Below, piece by piece: positions 1 through 7,454 of a DNA stretch of 17,720 nucleotides (the stretch's first letter is position 1; each line of letters opens with the position of its first letter). Under the pieces are notes generated by a model, which worked only from the letters and a program-made list of their open reading frames with translations, ran no database searches and was not told the origin of the DNA. The position numbers and the translations under genes are program-made. The stretch covers positions 1-17,720 of the forward strand of contig JBDHDH010000074.1 in NCBI GenBank assembly GCA_039591615.1. Direction: 5' to 3'. This DNA is from JBDHDH01 sp039591615 (lineage in GTDB: Bacteria; Gemmatimonadota; Gemmatimonadetes; Gemmatimonadales; GWC2-71-9).

Positions 1-638
1 GTGGCACCCGAGACGACCACGTCGCCGGTGAGCAGATCCGCCAACGTCGGCCCTAGGAATGGGACGCCCGCCACCGCATTCAGTACTTCGGTGACCGTCC
101 AGTAGGCCCACTGATCCCACGGGAGCAGGTACCCCGTCGCTCCGAACGCCAGCACGACAAACAGGAGCAGCAGCCCGACCAGCCAGTTCGTCTCCCGCGG
201 CGGCTTGTACGCTGCGTCGAAGAACACGCGCGCCATGTGGGCCAGCGCGGCGATCACGATCAGGCTCGCCGACCAGACGTGCAGATCTCGAATCAGCCAA
301 CCGAACGAGACATCCGATACGATGTGCTGAATACTGGGATACGCTTCCTGAGCTGACGGCCGGTAATAGAGTGCGAGGAGGACGCCCGTCACGACCAGCA
401 CCATGAAGAGCAGGTAGGTCACGCCGCCCAGTGCGTGACGCCAGCTCACGTGCGAAGGCAGGCGATACCGCAGAGCTTTCTTGAGTGCTTGATCGATGGA
501 CAGCTGCCGATCGATGGGACCGTACAGCAAACCATAGAAGCGGACCACCCCAAGCAGGCTCGCGTCGGTCCCTGCCTTGATATCCGCCCAGAGCTGCACG
601 AGCCAACCCACCACGCCGCTTCGCTCTCGGTTCATCAT
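1..638 (-). CDS. Cytochrome b6-like subunit of a bc/b6f-type quinol oxidoreductase (partial, 3' end outside window)
   Basis: This is the membrane haem b subunit of a quinol:cytochrome oxidoreductase; about 212 residues are present and the C-terminal part lies beyond base 1. Residues 60-95 (PSHV..HALGG..TG..LYYRP) match the start of b6 helix A. FGWLIRDLHVWSAS follows at about 112-125, with two helix-B haem ligands, His120 and His134, spaced 14 apart. GYLLPWDQWAYW at about 169-180 is the Qo-side cd segment in its b6 form (PWDQ), not the bc1 form (PWGQ). The Cys that covalently holds the extra haem in plastid and Firmicutes b6 is Ala69 here, so that haem is probably not attached. The helix-D histidines are expected near or beyond the left edge and were not located. 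The gene starts one base after the stop of the Rieske-like gene (TAG-G-ATGATG), so the two are co-transcribed; the second ATG (635) is an equally possible start. Confidence 0.93.
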   Translation of the reverse strand, partial: MMNRERSGVVGWLVQLWADIKAGTDASLLGVVRFYGLLYGPIDRQLSIDQALKKALRYRLPSHVSWRHALGGVTYLLFMVLVVTGVLLALYYRPSAQEAYPSIQHIVSDVSFGWLIRDLHVWSASLIVIAALAHMARVFFDAAYKPPRETNWLVGLLLLFVVLAFGATGYLLPWDQWAYWTVTEVLNAVAGVPFLGPTLADLLTGDVVVSGA

Positions 639-639
639 C

Positions 640-1089
640 CTACCCCGTCACATAGACGGTCCCACCGCGAACGAACACCGGGTACCGTCGCAAGGGGGTC
701 CGCGAAAGGCCAACGACCGCATTGCCGAACAGGTCGTACACGAGATAGGTGCAGGGGGAGACGACTCGTTGGGCCTCCTCATCCCAATGGAGGATGCAGC
801 CGTCGCTCGGCGAGGCGCCCTGGAGCGCAAAGTACTCGTCCTCCCCGCGGCGGACGACCAGAATGACGAGGTCCCCCCAATTCACGAGACGGCTGGTACC
901 TATGGGGAAATCTGCCTCTCGGGCGACCCGGGTTCCCGGCTGGAGCCCCGGAATCTGGTGGTAGTCTGCCGGCAGGAGATAGAGCCCAATCCCTATCCCA
1001 ACCCCAGTGAGAATGAGGAGGATGACACCGGCGAGCAGAAGCTCGGTGAAGCCTAGCCCTGTCCCATTTCTTCTCGGCTCACCCGTCAT
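640..1089 (-). CDS. Rieske-fold subunit lacking all four [2Fe-2S] ligands
   Basis: The protein has 149 residues: a short N-terminal tail, one TM anchor at about 16-40 and a periplasmic Rieske-like domain. The family pattern is C-T-H-L-G-C, then about 12 residues, then C-P-C-H-G-S. It aligns here to S93-P-S95-D-G-C98 and S111-P-C113-T114-Y-L. The two structural disulfide cysteines (C98, C113) keep the canonical spacing of 15, and Trp102, Tyr118-Asp119 and the final TPLRRYPV strand also fit. The four cluster ligands are replaced: Cys to Ser93, His to Ser95, Cys to Ser111, His to Thr114. The fold is probably retained but a normal Rieske cluster cannot be bound. The gene sits between a multihaem cytochrome c and a cytochrome b6-like gene, exactly where a Rieske subunit is expected. 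A GGGGAGG lies about 12 bases before the ATG. The family call is secure; the loss of the cluster is read directly from the sequence, and its role is unknown. Confidence 0.88.
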   Translation of the reverse strand: MTGEPRRNGTGLGFTELLLAGVILLILTGVGIGIGLYLLPADYHQIPGLQPGTRVAREADFPIGTSRLVNWGDLVILVVRRGEDEYFALQGASPSDGCILHWDEEAQRVVSPCTYLVYDLFGNAVVGLSRTPLRRYPVFVRGGTVYVTG

Positions 1090-1239
1090 GATCTTGCGTT
1101 GCCTCCCCGCTCACGCCGCCCAGACACGACGTGGCCGCTCACCTGAAGCCGGAGCCTGTGAGCGCTGGCTTCGGGCGTCGCGAGCCGCGAGCGTCCCTGG
1201 TCTTCCCGAAGGCAAGACTGCCGGCGCAGCGCGAGTCCG

Positions 1240-2793
1240 TTAGCGGGGCACTCGGCCGATAAGGTCGCGGAGCCTTGCCTTCAAGTCGCTCGCCGGTCGG
1301 CCCGTGGGGAACAAGATCGCCGCGTACTCGGCTTCCACGGCATCGACGCTGGCGATCAGCAGGGTGAAGACCAACAAGGAATTGTGTACCGAAGAGCCCA
1401 CGACCGTGTTGGTGCCGAACGCCTCGCTACCGTGGATCGCGAGGTTGTAGTTGAACAAGGCACCCTCAGCCACGGTGAGCGTCGGGTTCGTAGGATCGAT
1501 CTCACCTCCCGCCGCGTCGAGGGTCGGATCAACGACCTCGAGCAGCACGAGCAGCGAATCGGCCCAACGCTGAACGCGGGTCGTCGCGTTCGAAATGGCC
1601 GAGAACGCCGCCCCCTCGTTAACGTGACAGCCGGAAAGGACGCAAGAGGCGAACGACCGCGCCGTGGTCGAGATCTCGCAGTCGTTGACGAACGGAAGCG
1701 GCTTCCCCTCGGCGTCCAGACAGGGGATGGGCCGGAACAAGTGCCCCGTGGCGTTGAAGACGAAGTCTCCTGTTGCCGGATCGGTGACTTCGAAAGCCGC
1801 GACGTGGCACTGTGCGCATAACGTCGGGTTGCGCTCGGTCCCGTGGGTGCCCACGATCTGTCCCGGATTGATGCCCGACCCCGGGGGGAACCACCCTGCA
1901 ACCCCTATGAGGAGCTCGGACTCCGGAGCATGGGGTGCCAAACCGCGCGAGGACGTTGGGTCCGGAGCGTTCCGCCGGTTGTGACACTGCGCGCACAGGT
2001 GGTCCTCGATCGAGTTCGTCTCCACCGAGAACCGGAGCTGAGCCGTATTGGCGGGATCGTGTGGATCGTGGCAGACCGCACACGTGATCGGCAAGTGCTC
2101 CGCGTCGAACTTCTCGACATAGTCGGCCGTTTCACCCCAGGACTCCAGGACTCCCTGCCCGCGATGGCACCGTACGCAGGACGGGTCGGCGGCGGCGCAC
2201 GACACGCAAGTTTCGGGAGGATCCTGCGGGAAGAATAGACCGAACGGCTCGGCGTGGGGCGACTGGGACCATTCTTCGACGAACGGATGGTGCGCATCCT
2301 GGTGGCACTCGCCACATCCGTTGGTGAGGCCGGGCTCCACCGCGGCCGAAGCAAGGGGCCGCGATCCGCGATTGGCCACGTGATCGGCGCCCGGTCCATG
2401 GCAACTCTCACACTGTACGTCTTCGAAAACGGGGTCCTGGGCCACGTTCCAACCCGCCGGAGTGTCGATCGCGTTGCCCAGCTCGGTCACCGTGTGGCAC
2501 CCGAAGCAGAAGTCTTGGGCGAATCCCGAATTCACCAGGCCATCGAACGCGCCGGCGTGTGCGGTCACTTCCCAGGAGCCCTGCAGGTCGACATGACAAT
2601 TGCCGCAGGTGGTCGCCCTGACGTCAGGGTCGAAATAGCCCAGGAGCCCACTGGCCGGATCGGGTGGCGGGTTGAAGGGGCCTCGGTCGAAATCCTCGAC
2701 AAGTCCGTCTTCGGTGCAGCCCAAGCCGACCAGGAGAACGCCAAGCGCCATGAGCGGCACCAGCCGCAAGGTGGAACGACAAAGAGCTTTCAT
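1240..2793 (-). CDS. Secreted multihaem cytochrome c (8 CxxCH plus one CX4CH)
   Basis: This is a 517-residue periplasmic or lipid-anchored electron-transfer protein. ATG 2793 is preferred over ATG 2808 because GGAG lies 9 bases upstream and the N-terminus MKALCRSTLRLVPLMALGVL is then a proper signal peptide; it ends in LVGLGC, an imperfect lipobox with Cys26. CxxCH motifs start at residues 63 (CGNCH), 96, 128, 160, 206, 238, 267 and 326. A ninth candidate, CVLSGCH at 384, has four residues between the cysteines, as in some cytochrome c3 haems. CVSCA at 196 is a CxxC pair without His. The C-terminal part has FN.NLA, then S-VHNSLLVFTLL, resembling the helical end of multihaem nitrite reductase-like cytochromes. 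It is the first gene of the cluster with the Rieske-like and b6-like genes, so it is the likely electron acceptor of that complex. About 150 bases with no recognisable gene separate it from the Rieske-like gene. Confidence 0.93.
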   Translation of the reverse strand: MKALCRSTLRLVPLMALGVLLVGLGCTEDGLVEDFDRGPFNPPPDPASGLLGYFDPDVRATTCGNCHVDLQGSWEVTAHAGAFDGLVNSGFAQDFCFGCHTVTELGNAIDTPAGWNVAQDPVFEDVQCESCHGPGADHVANRGSRPLASAAVEPGLTNGCGECHQDAHHPFVEEWSQSPHAEPFGLFFPQDPPETCVSCAAADPSCVRCHRGQGVLESWGETADYVEKFDAEHLPITCAVCHDPHDPANTAQLRFSVETNSIEDHLCAQCHNRRNAPDPTSSRGLAPHAPESELLIGVAGWFPPGSGINPGQIVGTHGTERNPTLCAQCHVAAFEVTDPATGDFVFNATGHLFRPIPCLDAEGKPLPFVNDCEISTTARSFASCVLSGCHVNEGAAFSAISNATTRVQRWADSLLVLLEVVDPTLDAAGGEIDPTNPTLTVAEGALFNYNLAIHGSEAFGTNTVVGSSVHNSLLVFTLLIASVDAVEAEYAAILFPTGRPASDLKARLRDLIGRVPR

Positions 2794-3131
2794 AGGAACC
2801 GGCTCCATGCGGTTAGCAACGACATTTCACGCAATATAATTGACCGGGGGATTGCTCCCCCGGTCCGTTTGCTCAAGTACGGCCACCTCCTCGCCGCGCG
2901 CTCTGCGGGTGGGAAATGGCCGTTACGCCTTTGGCCTTACATTCTATGAGTCGGACACTTGAGGGCGCTGAATCGGGTGTGAAGCTACCTTTACCACACA
3001 TGGCCTGTCACAGCGTGATAGTAAGACAAGAACGGGACGGCGGAACGTGCGTAGGTCTCGCGCTGGCAAGTATATAGCCGTCTTCATAATCCGGCGCAAC
3101 CGGCACTGGTTTTCCCCAGGGTATCAATCTG
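2794..3131. other. Divergent intergenic region between the multihaem cytochrome gene and ogt
   Basis: About 340 bases without a convincing gene, more AT-rich than its surroundings. It must carry promoters for both directions. On the plus strand TATATA (3071-3076) and CATAAT (3085-3090) could serve as -10 elements for ogt, but neither has a good -35 at 16-18 bases. On the minus strand TAGAAT (complement of 2941-2946) is a weak -10 candidate. AGGG about 10 bases before ATG 3132 may be the ogt ribosome binding site. The only strong structure is the hairpin at 2842-2865. Confidence 0.5.
2842..2865. repeat. Perfect 9-bp inverted repeat in the leader of the multihaem cytochrome gene
   Basis: GACCGGGGG, a 6-base spacer (ATTGCT), then CCCCCGGTC. 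It lies about 50 bases before the preferred start of the multihaem cytochrome gene. On that gene's strand it is followed by an AT-rich stretch (AATTATATT) rather than a T-run. It could be an operator, an mRNA leader hairpin, or a terminator-like element; the sequence does not decide. Confidence 0.6.
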
Positions 3132-3650
3132 ATGAACACGAAAGAGCCTTTCCGAATCGAGACTCGGATCACCCAGCTAGCCGTCGCCGTTCGTGAGGGA
3201 GCGGTGGGTCAGGTGCAGTTCTCCGCGGGCGCGAAGCGCTTGCCGGGCACGAGCTTCGAGCAACGCATCGCGCAGGAGTTACAGGAGTACTTCACGGGTC
3301 GCCTGATCCACTTCACCGTCCCGGTGGCCCCTGAGGGCACGGATTTCGAGAAACGGGTGTGGCAGGCCATCGGGGACATTCCGTACGGGGAGACGGCGAC
3401 GTACGGCGAGATCGCCCGCGTGATTGGAAGCCCCGGTGCCGCACGCGCCGTGGGGCTCGCCGCGGGGCGCAATCCGGTGCCCATTCTCATCCCGTGTCAC
3501 CGGGTCGTGGCCGCCGGGGGCCGCCTGGGCGGGTTCGGTGGCGGAGTCGAGCTCAAGCGCCGGCTGCTCGCTCTCGAAGCGCGGAATCGCAGAGCCCCAG
3601 CGGCCGCTCACGAGTTGGAGCTGTTCTCTCACCCGACGTGTTCCGAGTAG
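3132..3650 (+). CDS. ogt: Methylated-DNA--protein-cysteine S-methyltransferase (O6-alkylguanine repair)
   Basis: This is a suicide DNA repair enzyme that moves an alkyl group from O6-alkylguanine to its own cysteine. The 172-residue protein has the usual size of the family. The conserved DNA-binding core is present: IPYGETATYGEIA at about 83-95, RAVGLAAGRNP at 105-115 and the active-site IPCHRVV with Cys122. LGGFGGG follows and is the usual end of the active-site region. The last 20 or so residues are an unconserved tail. The N-terminal part is short and lacks the Ada Cys cluster, so it is an Ogt-type and not an Ada-type protein. The stop lies 12 bases before recF, so the two probably share a transcript. 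Confidence 0.95.
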   Translation: MNTKEPFRIETRITQLAVAVREGAVGQVQFSAGAKRLPGTSFEQRIAQELQEYFTGRLIHFTVPVAPEGTDFEKRVWQAIGDIPYGETATYGEIARVIGSPGAARAVGLAAGRNPVPILIPCHRVVAAGGRLGGFGGGVELKRRLLALEARNRRAPAAAHELELFSHPTCSE

Positions 3651-3662
3651 GACCGAGCTTGG

Positions 3663-4784
3663 ATGCCCGCCGAAGCCATCCCCCTGCGCGCCAGCGCCGA
3701 GCTGCCCCCACCGTCCCTCCGGCTGACGCAACTCACCGTCCGGAACTTCCGGAATTTGGCGTCCCTCGACGTCGAGTTGCCACCCGAGGGAGCGGTGATC
3801 ATCGGCGGCAACGGTGAAGGCAAGACCAACCTGCTCGAGGCGATGTACTATCTGGTCCTTTTCAAGTCGTTCCGTGGGGCACGGGATCGGGAGCTGGTTC
3901 GCTTCGGCGAGGCGGGGTTCTTCGTCGCCGGCGTGGCGGGGCAGCGGATGACCGCGGGCTACGAGGTGGCGGGGCGACGCAAGAAGGTGACGGTCTCGGG
4001 TCAGGAGGTCTCGAGACTTGCGGACGCGGTGGGGACAGCAACGGGAGTGGTGTTTTCGCCGCACGATCGAGAGATTATCGACGCCGGCCCCTCGGCCCGC
4101 CGCCGGTATCTGGATATTCTCCTGTCGCTGAGCGTGGCGGGGTACCTGACGCAACTCACCCGCATGCGAAGCGCGCTGCGGCAACGCAACGCCGCGCTCC
4201 GAAGAGGGCGTCCCGATGAGGCACAGGCCTTCGACGATCCCTTCGCCGTGGCCGGCTCCGCGGTGTCGGAGGCCCGACGCCATTGGACCGCTCGCTGGGC
4301 GCGGCGTTACGCAGAGCTATGCGGAGCACTGGGCGAGTCAGGGAACGCCGAGATGCATTACGTCGCGCATCACGGATCCGACGAGGGAGTCACGGCGCTT
4401 CGGGAGGCGCTGGCCGATACCCTGGAGCGCGATCACAGACGCATGATGACGACGGTAGGGCCGCACCGTGACGACCTGGCCCTCAGGCTCGCCGGGAGGG
4501 ACCTGCGAACCTTCGGCTCCGCAGGCCAGCAGCGGACGGCCGCCATCGCGCTTCGCCTTCTCGAGGCAGAAGCCCTCACCGCCGCCCGACAGGCCACGCC
4601 GATCGCCCTCTACGACGACGTGTTCGCGGAGTTGGACGGGGACCGGCAGTCCCGGCTCCTCGAGCTCATACGAGAAACGCTGCCCGGTCAGGCCATCCTC
4701 ACGGCTCCTCGGGAAGCCGAGGTACCAGCGGCATTGTTGACGCTGCCTCGATGGAAGATGAGGGGAGGTCGGCTTGAAGGATAA
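3663..4784 (+). CDS. recF: DNA replication and repair protein RecF
   Basis: RecF is an SMC-like ATPase that helps load RecA at single-strand gaps together with RecO and RecR. The 373-residue protein has the family length. The Walker A motif GGNGEGKT is at 48-55, the ABC signature region FGSAGQQRT begins near 284 and Walker B ALYDDVFAELD ends near 325. The conserved core begins at LRLTQLTVRNFRN (about 19-31), so the first 18 residues are an extension; no alternative start with a better ribosome site was seen, and the start is uncertain. In many bacteria recF lies beside dnaA, dnaN and gyrB. Here it lies between ogt and a DUF721 gene, with whose start it overlaps by 11 bases. Confidence 0.95.
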   Translation: MPAEAIPLRASAELPPPSLRLTQLTVRNFRNLASLDVELPPEGAVIIGGNGEGKTNLLEAMYYLVLFKSFRGARDRELVRFGEAGFFVAGVAGQRMTAGYEVAGRRKKVTVSGQEVSRLADAVGTATGVVFSPHDREIIDAGPSARRRYLDILLSLSVAGYLTQLTRMRSALRQRNAALRRGRPDEAQAFDDPFAVAGSAVSEARRHWTARWARRYAELCGALGESGNAEMHYVAHHGSDEGVTALREALADTLERDHRRMMTTVGPHRDDLALRLAGRDLRTFGSAGQQRTAAIALRLLEAEALTAARQATPIALYDDVFAELDGDRQSRLLELIRETLPGQAILTAPREAEVPAALLTLPRWKMRGGRLEG

Positions 4785-5070
4785 GCCCCGGGCCACCAAG
4801 CTCGGTGATGCAATTGCCGCTTACGTGGAGCGGAGCGGGCTCAAGAGACGGTTGGAGGAAGCCAGTGTCATACCGGACTGGGCCGCCCTCGTGGGACCGC
4901 AGATCGCCGAAGTCACCAAGCCACTGGCCGTGACGCGCGACGGAACCCTGTTCGTGGCCGTCGGGTCCGCCGCGTGGGCGCAGGAGCTCCAGCTGATGTC
5001 ACCGACCATCCTCGCCGCCCTGGGGCGGCGCGGCAAGCGAATCAAGCGTATCGTCTGGCGGGCGGTATGA
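4774..5070 (+). CDS. dciA: DUF721 / DciA-like replicative helicase loader protein
   Basis: DciA-type DUF721 proteins help load the replicative helicase DnaB in bacteria that lack DnaC; that role is inferred from the family. The 98-residue protein has the typical layout: an N-terminal helix (LGDAIAAYVERSGL), the conserved W-A-A-L-VG segment (PDWAALVGPQIAEVTKPL), a strand pair (DGTLFVAVGSAAWAQEL) and the L-.-P-.-I-L-..L motif. The start is TTG at 4774, supported by AGGGGAGG ending about 7 bases upstream inside recF. It overlaps the last 11 bases of recF, implying coupled translation. Its stop lies only 18 bases from the convergent FeoA-like gene. Confidence 0.85.
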   Translation: MKDKPRATKLGDAIAAYVERSGLKRRLEEASVIPDWAALVGPQIAEVTKPLAVTRDGTLFVAVGSAAWAQELQLMSPTILAALGRRGKRIKRIVWRAV

Positions 5071-5088
5071 GTGGAAACGGCGAGGCTC

Positions 5089-5517
5089 TCACGCTTCGTT
5101 TACGAAGATCTCGCACGCAATCTCGGTGTCGAGCGCCAGCTCTGTTTCACCGACGCGAACGACGCACGCCGGGCGCTGCTGCACGACACTGATCTCCGCC
5201 CCCGGAACGAGCCCGAAGACGGCCAGAGCGTTGTGCCGCGACGTGTTTTGGCCCCCCAAGCACAGCACCATGGCGCGGTCCCCCTTCTTCAAGTCCCGCA
5301 CAGTCTGCGCGACTTCGGGCCGCTGGGCTCGGAGGGCGCGCTTCCCGCGCCACAACCTGCGCAGCCAGGAAACGCCGCGGGGTTGCTCCGGGAATTCGTA
5401 CTCGCAGTTGGGACACCGAGAGAGCCCGCATCCGGCGCCGAAGGGGCATCCGTGCGCGCAGAGCGTGTCCCCCCTGTCGAACTCGAAGCCGCAGAACGGA
5501 CAGGTCAGGTATGCCAC
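5089..5517 (-). CDS. FeoA-domain protein with N-terminal Cys-rich (zinc-ribbon or Fe-S-like) module
   Basis: This is a 142-residue partner of FeoB. Residues 1-42 hold seven cysteines in the order C6-x2-C9, C20-x3-C24, C30, C35-x2-C38 (CPFC, CAHGC, CPNC), suggesting a bound metal or Fe-S centre. A basic linker (SWLRRLWRGKRALR) follows. Residues about 65-142 form a FeoA-type SH3-like domain (LKKGDRAMVLCLGG, then AVFGLVPGAEISVVQ, then ELALDTEIACEIFV). GTG 5517 is preferred because AGG lies 5 bases upstream and the cysteine module then starts at once; an ATG at 5643 is in frame but lies well inside feoB. The gene overlaps the feoB stop by 13 bases, so the pair is translationally coupled. FeoA proteins are usually about 75-85 residues, so the Cys-rich half is an addition. 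Confidence 0.85.
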   Translation of the reverse strand: MAYLTCPFCGFEFDRGDTLCAHGCPFGAGCGLSRCPNCEYEFPEQPRGVSWLRRLWRGKRALRAQRPEVAQTVRDLKKGDRAMVLCLGGQNTSRHNALAVFGLVPGAEISVVQQRPACVVRVGETELALDTEIACEIFVNEA

Positions 5518-7454
5518 AGCCACCTGCCAACGTGATTGAACAACCCGCCGACCAGAAACGCGAACGGAAATATGAATCCCGCCATGCTCCACGCGACTTT
5601 CAGGCCGTGCTCCTTCGCGATCATGAGAAAGTTGGCGACGCATGGCATGAACAGTGTGATGGTCACCATCGCCACCAAGACCTGGTGCGGTGAAAGCAGC
5701 GCTTCCGGCCCGACCGTGGCGTCGAGAATGTACACGGCACCGAAATCTCTCCGCATGAAGCCTACGAGAAACGCATTCGCCATTTCACTGGGGAGCCCCA
5801 GCCACCCGGCGACCAATGGCTCGCCGAGTCGCGCGATCGCTCCGAGCACGCGCAGGCGATCGAGAACGAAGAGGAGCGCGGTCCCGATCACGAAGATCGG
5901 GATCACTTCTCGCAGATACCAGTTCAACCGACCCACGGTCTTGACCAGCACGTTGGAGAGCTGCGGTCGCCGCATGGGAGGGATCTCGAGAATGAACTCG
6001 CTGCTCTCCCCGTTGAACAGCCGCGCGGTGAGCCATCCCACGAAGAAGATCACGCCCACCACGAGGCCGATCCACGCGATGGCACCAGCCGGTGAGAGGG
6101 TAGCCATCATGGCCAGCAGCACGCCCAGTTGTGCCGAGCAGGGGACCGCGAGGGCCAGCAGCATCGTGGTGACGATGCGTTCCTTTCGCGTCTCCAGAAT
6201 CCGAGTCGTCATGGTCGCCATGGTGTCGCACCCGAGCCCCAGGATCATGGGGAGCACGGCTTTGCCGTTCAGACCCATGGCGCGAAACACGCGGTTCACC
6301 ATGACCGCCATCCGGGGGAAGTACCCCGAATCCTCTAGAATGCTGAACACGAAAAAGAAGGTCGTGACGATGGGCAGCACGATGGCGAACGCGTAGCTCA
6401 ACGCCATCGTGATCGTCCCATACTCGCCGACCAGGAGATCGTGGACGAATCGTAACGCCGTCTGCGTCCAGCTCAGGCCCTCTCCCGTCGGTACCGTGTA
6501 GGCCGTCTGCACGACCTCTCTGTCCGCCACGTGAATCGTGAGGTCGTGCACCGGGGTCAGGGGCAGCGCGGCCGTATAGGACGCCACCCCGCTCCCATGC
6601 GCGTGGGGAAACGGCAGCAAGGCATCGACGGCACGAATGGCCGTAGGATTCACCCGCTGCTCGAACACCGCGCCCTCGAGCAGATCCACGAGCGTTCCCG
6701 CACCGAAGAGGCCGACGAACCAAAACACCACGACGAGCATGAGCCCCAGGAAAGCCAACCCGCGGACTGGATGCATAGCCCAGAATCCGAGCCTGACCCC
6801 GAGCGATGCGTGCTTCGGCTGCGCAATGGAGTACGTCTCCGCGAGGATCTCGTTCACGCAAGAGAGCCGCACGCGGTTCCGCTGGTACTCGCTGGCCGAT
6901 CCACTGAGCGATGGGACCGACACCCGCGGAACCCGCGCCGCTGGAAGTGCGTCGATGAGCTCAGCCGTGCCCTGGTTCCGAGGAGCTACCGTCACGACCA
7001 CCGGAATCCCCAGCAGGCCGCTCAACTTCGCCACGTCGATTTCGCCGCCCCGCTCGCGCAACTCATCGAACATGTTGAGGACGAGCACCATGGGGCGTCC
7101 CAGCTCACTCAGCTGGAGCGTCAGGAGAAGCGCACGACGTAGGTTCTTGGCGTCGGCCACCTGGACGATTGCGGTGTCGTCGGTCTCCGCCAGCAGATTC
7201 CGTGTCACCCGTGCATCGTCGCTCCGTGGAGACAGGTCGTTGATTCCGGGGGTGTCGACGACCTCTGCGGCACGGCCGTTGAAGTTGGCGCGCGCCCGCA
7301 CGATCTCCACTGTGGTCCCAGGGAAGTTCGAAACGGTCACATAGTGATTGGTGAGATTCTTGAAGAGGACACTCTTCCCCACATTGGGGTTGCCCACCAG
7401 CACGACGCGGGTATGCGCCTCGGTGATGGACGGGGTGGAGGTTGAGTGCATCAT
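5505..7454 (-). CDS. feoB: Ferrous iron transporter FeoB
   Basis: FeoB is an inner-membrane Fe(II) uptake protein with an N-terminal G domain. The protein has 649 residues, somewhat shorter than the common 700-770. G-domain motifs are G1 GNPNVGKS at 21-28, the G2 region NFPGTT at 43-48, G3 DTPG at 67-70 and G4 NMFD at 127-130. The membrane part has two Gate regions with the conserved GLGCDTMATMTTRILETRKER and ALAVPCSAQLGVL, and about 8-10 hydrophobic helices. The C-terminus is short and ends LFNHVGRWLWHT. The start is ATG 7454 or the adjacent ATG 7451; no clear ribosome site is seen, which fits coupling to upstream translation. The last codons overlap the Cys-rich FeoA-domain gene. There is no separate FeoC. 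Confidence 0.96.
   Translation of the reverse strand: MMHSTSTPSITEAHTRVVLVGNPNVGKSVLFKNLTNHYVTVSNFPGTTVEIVRARANFNGRAAEVVDTPGINDLSPRSDDARVTRNLLAETDDTAIVQVADAKNLRRALLLTLQLSELGRPMVLVLNMFDELRERGGEIDVAKLSGLLGIPVVVTVAPRNQGTAELIDALPAARVPRVSVPSLSGSASEYQRNRVRLSCVNEILAETYSIAQPKHASLGVRLGFWAMHPVRGLAFLGLMLVVVFWFVGLFGAGTLVDLLEGAVFEQRVNPTAIRAVDALLPFPHAHGSGVASYTAALPLTPVHDLTIHVADREVVQTAYTVPTGEGLSWTQTALRFVHDLLVGEYGTITMALSYAFAIVLPIVTTFFFVFSILEDSGYFPRMAVMVNRVFRAMGLNGKAVLPMILGLGCDTMATMTTRILETRKERIVTTMLLALAVPCSAQLGVLLAMMATLSPAGAIAWIGLVVGVIFFVGWLTARLFNGESSEFILEIPPMRRPQLSNVLVKTVGRLNWYLREVIPIFVIGTALLFVLDRLRVLGAIARLGEPLVAGWLGLPSEMANAFLVGFMRRDFGAVYILDATVGPEALLSPHQVLVAMVTITLFMPCVANFLMIAKEHGLKVAWSMAGFIFPFAFLVGGLFNHVGRWLWHT

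Noticed and set aside
5071..5535. Plus-strand open frame after dciA
   Set aside because: It is antisense to the FeoA-domain gene, whose motifs, ribosome site and overlap with feoB are clear.
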